The notes below the pieces were generated by a model, which saw only the letters and a list, made by a program, of their open reading frames with translations, was not told where the DNA came from and searched no databases. A stretch of DNA of 28,635 nt from UBA2357 sp041916775 (GTDB lineage Bacteria > Pseudomonadota > Gammaproteobacteria > Burkholderiales > Rhodocyclaceae). Positions 23,662-28,635 of the stretch are shown here, piece by piece. The stretch's first letter is position 1. Each line of letters starts with the position of its first letter. The DNA lies in assembly GCA_041916775.1 (NCBI GenBank), contig JAYRYZ010000034.1:1-28635 (forward strand). Reading direction: 5' to 3'. The position numbers were made by a program, and so were the translations under genes.

Positions 23662-23925
23662 ATGAGCCGACTGACAATCGACGTCACCGAGCAACAACAT
23701 CAGGCCCTCAAGGCCCTCGCCGCCCTTGAGGGCAAGACGATCAAGCAGTACACCTTGGAGCGTCTTTTCCCGCCCGACAGTATCGCGGACGAGAGCGACC
23801 CGGCGCTGCACTCGCTGCGGACCTTGCTCGCACAGCGCGTCTCCGAAGCGTTTCGCGGCGAAGTCACCGAGGAAAGCATCAGCGACATCGCCGACACCGC
23901 GCTGAAGGAAAGGCAGCAGGGGTGA
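23662..23925 (+). CDS. ParD-like antitoxin
   Basis: This 87-residue protein begins SRLTIDVTEQQHQALKALAA, then GKTIKQYTLERLFP, a ribbon-helix-helix DNA-binding N-terminus like that of ParD-type antitoxins. The C-terminal half is acidic (EVTEESISDIADTAL) and would wrap the toxin. The ATG at 23662 has GGAG eight bases upstream; the longer frame before it has no coding character. The stop overlaps the toxin start (GTGA), so the two are translated together. An inverted repeat upstream is a likely autoregulatory site. Confidence 0.88.
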   Translation: MSRLTIDVTEQQHQALKALAALEGKTIKQYTLERLFPPDSIADESDPALHSLRTLLAQRVSEAFRGEVTEESISDIADTALKERQQG

Positions 23926-24233
23926 CACAACCCTACCGCCTGACCCGCGGCGCTGCTGAGGACATCCGCAGCATCGTTCGCTACACCCGTCAGACATGGG
24001 GGCAAGCGCAATGCCGGGAGTATGTCCAGAGGATCGAGAATGCCGCGACGAAGCTCGCGCGCGGCCAGGGGATTTTCCGCGTCAGGAATGATCTGCTGCC
24101 CGGCCTGAGAGTATGCCAGGTCGGACACCACATCCTGTTCTGTCTGCCGCAACCGGGAAAACCCGCGCTGATACTGGCCGTACTTCATGAGCGCATGGAC
24201 ATCATCGCCCGATTGCGGCAACGACTGGATTGA
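23922..24233 (+). CDS. parE: ParE/RelE-family toxin
   Basis: This 103-residue basic protein has the ParE-type pattern: YRLTRGAAEDIRSIVRYT, WGQAQCREYVQRIE, a central FRVRNDLLPGLRVCQVGHH and a final strand LILAVLHERMD. Family members inhibit gyrase (ParE) or cleave mRNA (RelE); this sequence looks closer to ParE. The start is GTG overlapping the antitoxin stop by four bases. Full length with no damage visible, so the module should be functional. Confidence 0.88.
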   Translation: MTQPYRLTRGAAEDIRSIVRYTRQTWGQAQCREYVQRIENAATKLARGQGIFRVRNDLLPGLRVCQVGHHILFCLPQPGKPALILAVLHERMDIIARLRQRLD

Positions 24234-24263
24234 CGCCAGTTCAGTGACGCAGGTTCGCGTCTG

Positions 24264-25406
24264 TCAGTGCCGATACCCCCAGATCGGTTGCCAGTCGTAT
24301 TCCGGCATGCGCGGCAGGTCGTCGTGGGCGTAGCCCTGGATGCGGCAGTCGCGCGGGCCGATGCGGCGGGCGCGGGGCACGTCCTGAACGCGGCCGTTTG
24401 CATCGAGGACGGCGAGTGCCTCGCGCGGCGCGGCGCTGGGGTCGGGGGTACGACGGTTGATGATCGCCATCTCGCCATTCGAGAGCCGCACCAGACTGCC
24501 CGGCGGGAAGCAGCCGAGGCGGTGCATGAGCATGCGCACCAGGGTCTGATCGAGCTTGCCGATGTCGGGGCCGAACACGTGCCGCGCCAGCTGCTGCGGG
24601 TCGCGCGCCTTCTGGATGCTCCAGTACTGCGGGGCGCGGCGGCGGCGGCCGAGCAGGCGCGCCGCGAGCACGTCGGCAACCCGCAGCATGCGTGCGAAGA
24701 GGCAGATCTCGCTGCGCTCCAGCCCGAGCGGATAGCCGCTGCCGTCGAGGTTCTCGTGGTGCTGGGCGACCGCATCGCGCCAGACATCGGGAAAACCGCC
24801 GAGGCGGATGAGGATGGACTCGGCGCGCGCCGGGTGCACCTTCAGGGCTTCGCGCGAATCCAGGTCCGGTGCGCCGCCGAGCGCCGCCATGTCGTCGTGC
24901 AGGCGCAGGCTGCCGAGGTTCATCGTGAGCGCGGCGCCAATGAGATGAACGAGATCCTGCTGCGCAAGCCCCTGCGCCTGGCCGACCTCGGCGGCGAACA
25001 GCGCGGCGAGCACCGCCTGGCACACGCTCGGACGGTCGAAGCGCACCATGCGCGCGAAGCCGATGCAGGCGTCGGCATCCAGCGTCCAGGCGGCGAAGGC
25101 CTCGGCGGCGAGGTCGTGGAAGGCCTCCGCCTGCACCCGCCGACCCGCCATGAGCAGCTCGTCGAGCATGGACAGCGCCTCGCCGACGTCACGCAGAGTG
25201 CGGATCGGATCCGCGGTGGTGACCCGCTCGGCGTGCACGGCACGACAGTACAGGCGGCGCGCGGCGATGGCGGGCTCCATGCTCTCGCTGATGGTCACGC
25301 CTTCGCGCAGCAATAGGTTGCCGCGGGCATCGAAGAAATCGCAGGGCGCAGGCTTGCCGAACAGGGTCCGTGAGAGCGGGACGGGGCGCAGAATCGAGTC
25401 GAGCAT
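24264..25406 (-). CDS. Degenerate HD-GYP domain protein
   Basis: The 380-residue soluble protein has an N-terminal PilZ/DUF3391-like segment (about 1-60), a central HD-GYP-type helical domain (about 95-260) and a C-terminal beta-rich extension (about 285-380). The GYP part is kept: H191-P, HHE at 216-218, DGSGYP at 221-226 and D245. The metal-binding HD dyad expected in LLHDIGK is replaced by T-M162-N163-L-G-S, so c-di-GMP hydrolysis is unlikely. It may sense c-di-GMP or act through protein contacts. The ATG at 25406 has GGAGGA eight bases upstream and is preferred over an upstream in-frame ATG whose extension reads as non-coding. It converges with the toxin gene (30-bp gap) and diverges from the thioesterase. 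Confidence 0.85.
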   Translation of the reverse strand: MLDSILRPVPLSRTLFGKPAPCDFFDARGNLLLREGVTISESMEPAIAARRLYCRAVHAERVTTADPIRTLRDVGEALSMLDELLMAGRRVQAEAFHDLAAEAFAAWTLDADACIGFARMVRFDRPSVCQAVLAALFAAEVGQAQGLAQQDLVHLIGAALTMNLGSLRLHDDMAALGGAPDLDSREALKVHPARAESILIRLGGFPDVWRDAVAQHHENLDGSGYPLGLERSEICLFARMLRVADVLAARLLGRRRRAPQYWSIQKARDPQQLARHVFGPDIGKLDQTLVRMLMHRLGCFPPGSLVRLSNGEMAIINRRTPDPSAAPREALAVLDANGRVQDVPRARRIGPRDCRIQGYAHDDLPRMPEYDWQPIWGYRH

Positions 25407-25616
25407 GATGGAATCCTCCGCGGCCACCGGCAGGGTTTGCCGGCAAGGCCATTCGCTCATCCACAGTGCGAGATCCGTGCCATGCATCGGCCATCGCTTG
25501 CCGGGCGGCAATCCGCACGCTCGACCGCGCCCATGCCGGCAAGGGCTTGCCGCTTGCCCCCGGCTGGCGGCAATATCGACCAACGGACCTCACCGCAGCC
25601 ATCCCAGGAGCCCCGC

Positions 25617-26114
25617 ATGCCAGACTCGAACACGCCGAACACGGTCGCCCTGCCCGTCACCCACCGCGGCAACGTACTGCCGGAGTGGATAGACTACAAC
25701 GGCCACATGAACGTGGCTTACTACGTACTGGCCTTCGACCACGCCACCGACGGCCTTCTCGACGCGCTGCACATGGACGCCGCCTATCGCAAGGAGAGCG
25801 GGCGCTCCAACTTCGTGCTGGAGATGCATGTGACCTACGACCGCGAAATCGACCAGAACGCGCCCTTCGTGATCACCACCCAGGTGCTGGACGCCGACGT
25901 CAAGCGCATCCACCTCGTCCATGAGATGCGCCATGCGCGCGACGGCTGGCTGGCTGCGAGCAACGAGCTGATCACCATGCACATCGACTTGGCGCGGCGC
26001 CGTTCGGCCGCCTTTCCGACCGAGGTGCAGACCGCACTGGACGCGCTGAAGCGGGCCCACGCCGGGCTACCGCGCCCGCCCGGCGCCGGCAGGACGATAG
26101 GCATCCGCCGCTGA
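25617..26114 (+). CDS. Hot-dog thioesterase, possibly betainyl-CoA thioesterase
   Basis: This 165-residue 4HBT-type protein has the signature VLPEWIDYNGHMNVAYYV, with D26, N28 and H30 at the expected active-site loop, and VTYDREIDQNAPFVITTQV on the central strand. The wording resembles the thioesterase of carnitine catabolism that cleaves betainyl-CoA to glycine betaine, also found fused to carnitine dehydrogenase in some bacteria. That assignment rests on my memory of the family and on the betaine-linked genes 10-20 kb away, so it is tentative. A general acyl-CoA thioesterase is the alternative. It is divergent from the HD-GYP gene over 210 bp and 82 bp upstream of the decarboxylase. Confidence 0.75.
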   Translation: MPDSNTPNTVALPVTHRGNVLPEWIDYNGHMNVAYYVLAFDHATDGLLDALHMDAAYRKESGRSNFVLEMHVTYDREIDQNAPFVITTQVLDADVKRIHLVHEMRHARDGWLAASNELITMHIDLARRRSAAFPTEVQTALDALKRAHAGLPRPPGAGRTIGIRR

Positions 26115-26196
26115 AGCGGCCGGCAGCACGAACGCTGGCAATCCACGTCGGCGTATCATCTTCGCATGCGCGTCGGCCACCGAGGAGAAACCGCCC

Positions 26197-28503
26197 ATGC
26201 TGGAACGCACCAACAAGCAACTCACCCGCCGCCTGCTGATCGTTGACGACCAACTCGAAGCCAGCGTGATGTGCACCCGCGGCCGCGCACTGCACGACCT
26301 GGTGGCGGAGTTCCGCCGCCGCGGCGTGGAGGTCGTCGAGGCGCGCTCCTTCGACGACGGGCAGGCGGCGATCGTCTCGGATGCCGGGCTGCACGGTGTG
26401 TTCGTGGACTGGACGCTGGGGCAGAACGACGTGGATTCGCACGCGCTGGCGATCGATCTCATGCGCACCGTGCGGCGACGCAACGCCAACATTCCGATCT
26501 TCCTCACCGCCGACCGCGAATCCAAGCAGACGCTGTCCACCGAGGCGCTGGAGCTCGCCGACGAGTTCGTGTGGCTCCTGGAAGACACCGCGCCCTTCAT
26601 CGCCGGGCGTGCGATGTCGGCAATGGACCGCTACCTCGCCCAGCTGCTGCCGCCCTTCACCCACGCCCTGCTCAACTACACCGGGCTGGACGAATACTCC
26701 TGGGCCGCCCCCGGCCACCAGGGCGGCATCGCCTTCACCAAGAGCCCGGTCGGCCGGGTGTTCTTCGATTTCTTCGGCGAGAACCTCTTTCGCACCGACA
26801 CCGGCATCGAGCGCACCCGGCTCGGCTCGCTGCTCGACCACAGCGGGCCGATCCGCGAGGCGGAGGACTACGCCGCGCGCGTGTTCGGCGCGCACGCCTC
26901 GTACTCGGTGCTGAACGGCACCTCGGCCTCGAACCGGGTGGTGTTCATGGCCTGCGTCGGCGAAGGCCAGTTCGCGCTGTGCGACCGCAACTGCCACAAG
27001 TCGGTGGAGCAGGGGCTGGTGCTCACCGGCGGCATCCCGGTGTACTTCCCGCCCACGCGCAACCGCTACGGCATCATCGGCCCCATCCTGCCGCAACAAC
27101 TCACCCCGGCGGCGATCGGCGACGCGATCGCGCACCACCCGCTCGCCGCCGACGCGAGCGGCGCGCCGGACTACGCGGTGATCACCAACTGCACCTACGA
27201 CGGCATGTGCCTGCACGCGGAGCGTACCGAGGCGCTGCTCGCCGAGAGCGTGGACCGCATCCACTTCGACGAGGCCTGGTTCGGCTACGCCCGCTTCAAC
27301 CCGATGTACCGCGACCGTTTCGCGATGCGCGGCGATCCGGCCGCACACCCTGCCGACGGCCCCACCGTGTTCGCCACCCACTCCACCCACAAGCTGCTCG
27401 CAGCGCTGTCGCAGGCCTCGTACATCCATGTGCGTAACGGCAGGAAGCCCATCGAGCACTCGCGCTTCAACGAATCCTATGTGATCCAGGCCTCCACCTC
27501 GCCGATGTACGCGCTGCTCGCCTCCAACGAGATCGGCGCCGCGATGATGGACGGTCCCGGCGGCCAGACCCTGACCCAGGACGTGATCCAGGAGGCGATC
27601 GACTTCCGCCAGGCGCTGGCGCGCACCCACCGCGAATTCGCCAACCGCGGCGACTGGTTCTTCGCCCCGTGGAACGCCCCCACCATCACCGACCCGAACG
27701 GCGTGATGCTGCCCTTCGCGGACGCCGACCCGGAGCTTCTCGCGAACGACCCGCGTTGCTGGACGCTGAAACCCGGCGACACCTGGCACGGCTTCGAGGG
27801 GCTGGAGGACGACTGGTGCCTGCTCGACCCGATCAAGGCCGGCATCCTCATGCCCGGCATGGGCGAGGACGGCACACTCGAACGTTTCGGCATCCCCGCG
27901 GCGATCGTCAGCGCCTACCTCTATCGCAACAACATCATCCCCTCGCGCGCGACGGACTTCATGATCCTGTGCCTGTTCACCATGGGCGTCACCAAGGGCA
28001 AGTGGGGCACGCTGATCAGCGTGCTGCTGTCGTTCAAGCGCCACCACGACGCCAACGCCCCGCTCGCCGCCGTGCTGCCCGACCTGGTGGCGGCCCACCC
28101 GGCGCGCTACAAGGGCCTCGGCGTGGCCGACCTCGCGCGCGAGATGTTCGCCCACATGCGCCAGCACCGCATGGATCAGCTCGAGGCGCGCGCCTTCGGC
28201 AGCCTGCCCGCCCCCGTCACCACCCCGCGCCGCGCCTTCCAGCGCCTGCAGGCGGGCGACGCGGAGTTGCTGCCGCTCGACGCCGCCGTCGGCCGCACCA
28301 CCGCGGTCGGCATCATCCCCTACCCGCCGGGCATCCCCATCGTGATGCCCGGCGAGTCCCTCGGCCCCGCGAACGGCCCCTGGCTCCGCTACATCCGCGC
28401 CATCCAGGACTGGGGCCGCGCCTTCCCCGGCTTCGAGCGCGAGGTGGAGGGCGCGGTGGAGCGTGACGGGCTGTATCACTTCTGGTGTCTGCGGGAGGAT
28501 TGA
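26197..28503 (+). CDS. Lysine/arginine/ornithine decarboxylase (fold-III PLP enzyme)
   Basis: This 768-residue cytoplasmic enzyme removes CO2 from a basic amino acid to give a diamine or agmatine. It has a receiver-like wing domain (about 10-125, RRLLIVDDQLEA), a linker, the PLP large domain (about 145-560) and a C-terminal domain. K399 in THSTHKLLAALSQAS is the PLP Schiff-base lysine. NGTSASNRVV binds the phosphate, and HFDEAWFGYARF supplies the ring-stacking aspartate. It resembles P. aeruginosa LdcA (lysine decarboxylase, about 750 residues) along its full length. Which of lysine, arginine or ornithine it uses cannot be decided. GAGGAG lies nine bases before the ATG. No antiporter gene is adjacent, so an acid-resistance role is not indicated here. 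Confidence 0.9.
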   Translation: MLERTNKQLTRRLLIVDDQLEASVMCTRGRALHDLVAEFRRRGVEVVEARSFDDGQAAIVSDAGLHGVFVDWTLGQNDVDSHALAIDLMRTVRRRNANIPIFLTADRESKQTLSTEALELADEFVWLLEDTAPFIAGRAMSAMDRYLAQLLPPFTHALLNYTGLDEYSWAAPGHQGGIAFTKSPVGRVFFDFFGENLFRTDTGIERTRLGSLLDHSGPIREAEDYAARVFGAHASYSVLNGTSASNRVVFMACVGEGQFALCDRNCHKSVEQGLVLTGGIPVYFPPTRNRYGIIGPILPQQLTPAAIGDAIAHHPLAADASGAPDYAVITNCTYDGMCLHAERTEALLAESVDRIHFDEAWFGYARFNPMYRDRFAMRGDPAAHPADGPTVFATHSTHKLLAALSQASYIHVRNGRKPIEHSRFNESYVIQASTSPMYALLASNEIGAAMMDGPGGQTLTQDVIQEAIDFRQALARTHREFANRGDWFFAPWNAPTITDPNGVMLPFADADPELLANDPRCWTLKPGDTWHGFEGLEDDWCLLDPIKAGILMPGMGEDGTLERFGIPAAIVSAYLYRNNIIPSRATDFMILCLFTMGVTKGKWGTLISVLLSFKRHHDANAPLAAVLPDLVAAHPARYKGLGVADLAREMFAHMRQHRMDQLEARAFGSLPAPVTTPRRAFQRLQAGDAELLPLDAAVGRTTAVGIIPYPPGIPIVMPGESLGPANGPWLRYIRAIQDWGRAFPGFEREVEGAVERDGLYHFWCLRED

Positions 28504-28512
28504 AGGCTGGCT

Positions 28513-28635
28513 GAGAGCTTGTGAAGAAATCGTCGCGAGCAGAGCCGAGTGCAAGGCGCGAGCGAGCGAACGACGAGACATATCAAATGGATAGGCGAGG
28601 AGTGAGCGAGTGAGCAACGCAGCAATCGGTTCGCG
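28513..28635. repeat. Imperfect inverted-repeat element, cut by the window end
   Basis: The last 120 bases carry no gene. They start near GAGAGCTTGTGAAGAAATCG and contain repeated GAGCGAGC/GAGTGAGC motifs. The arm CGCGAGCAGAGCCGAGTGC is partly complementary to the final bases GCAGCAATCGGTTCGCG, giving a long foldback. It looks like a REP/MITE-type repeat whose second end lies just past the window. The style resembles dispersed repeats of betaproteobacterial genomes; copy number cannot be seen here. Confidence 0.5.

Noticed and set aside
23662..24233. Toxin-antitoxin pair as a sign of a larger mobile element
   Set aside because: No integrase, transposase, attachment-site repeats or clear base-composition shift around it; it appears as a stand-alone module.
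25972..28617. 881-codon minus-strand open frame opposite the decarboxylase
   Set aside because: Composition is low-complexity Val/Gly/His/Arg typical of antisense frames in GC-rich genes. The plus strand encodes a full PLP decarboxylase.

Overview
The window is high-GC DNA with dense, well-spaced genes and strong Shine-Dalgarno sites. Gene content and protein style (GbdR, BdlA-like and 7TMR-DISM/GGDEF signalling proteins, a degenerate HD-GYP protein, a fold-III amino-acid decarboxylase) point to a betaproteobacterium, most likely Rhodocyclales of the Thauera/Azoarcus type. That placement is an inference from protein resemblance. No rRNA, tRNA, CRISPR array or insertion sequence was seen, and no stretch longer than 300 bases lacks a gene.

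Left flank (1-6250): the 3' end of a chemoreceptor with an unusual C-terminal sensor domain, then gbdR (glycine-betaine-responsive AraC-type activator) and sdaA (Fe-S L-serine ammonia-lyase) on the minus strand, a GcvA-like LysR regulator divergent from sdaA, and a soluble PAS-PAS chemoreceptor resembling BdlA.

Core (6391-17446): a one-carbon module around a divergent promoter region at 8724-9003. To the left are purU (formyl-THF deformylase) and a FolC-like Mur ligase. To the right run a corrinoid protein, a DUF1638 protein, a small 'virulence factor' family protein, a MetV-like cysteine-rich protein, MetF, a methyl-THF:corrinoid methyltransferase and a RACo-type corrinoid activator, followed by a B12-type radical SAM protein. 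The enzymes fit this flow: methyl-Co(III) corrinoid to methyl-THF (methyltransferase), to methylene-THF (MetVF), to formyl-THF (FolD, not in the window), to formate plus THF (PurU). RACo would rescue the oxidised corrinoid. The methyltransferase that loads the corrinoid (expected MttB/MtgB family) is absent here. GbdR nearby and SdaA, which drains glycine-derived serine to pyruvate, make glycine betaine or a related methylamine the best guess for the methyl donor.

Right flank (17491-28635): mixed functions. These are a small secreted protein, a membrane-anchored spermidine-synthase-like protein, an unrecognised two-TM protein, a diguanylate cyclase with an extracellular sensor, a DauA-like FAD amino-acid dehydrogenase, a ParD/ParE-type toxin-antitoxin pair, a degenerate HD-GYP protein, a hot-dog thioesterase of possible betainyl-CoA type, a lysine/arginine/ornithine decarboxylase, and the start of an imperfect inverted-repeat element cut by the window end.
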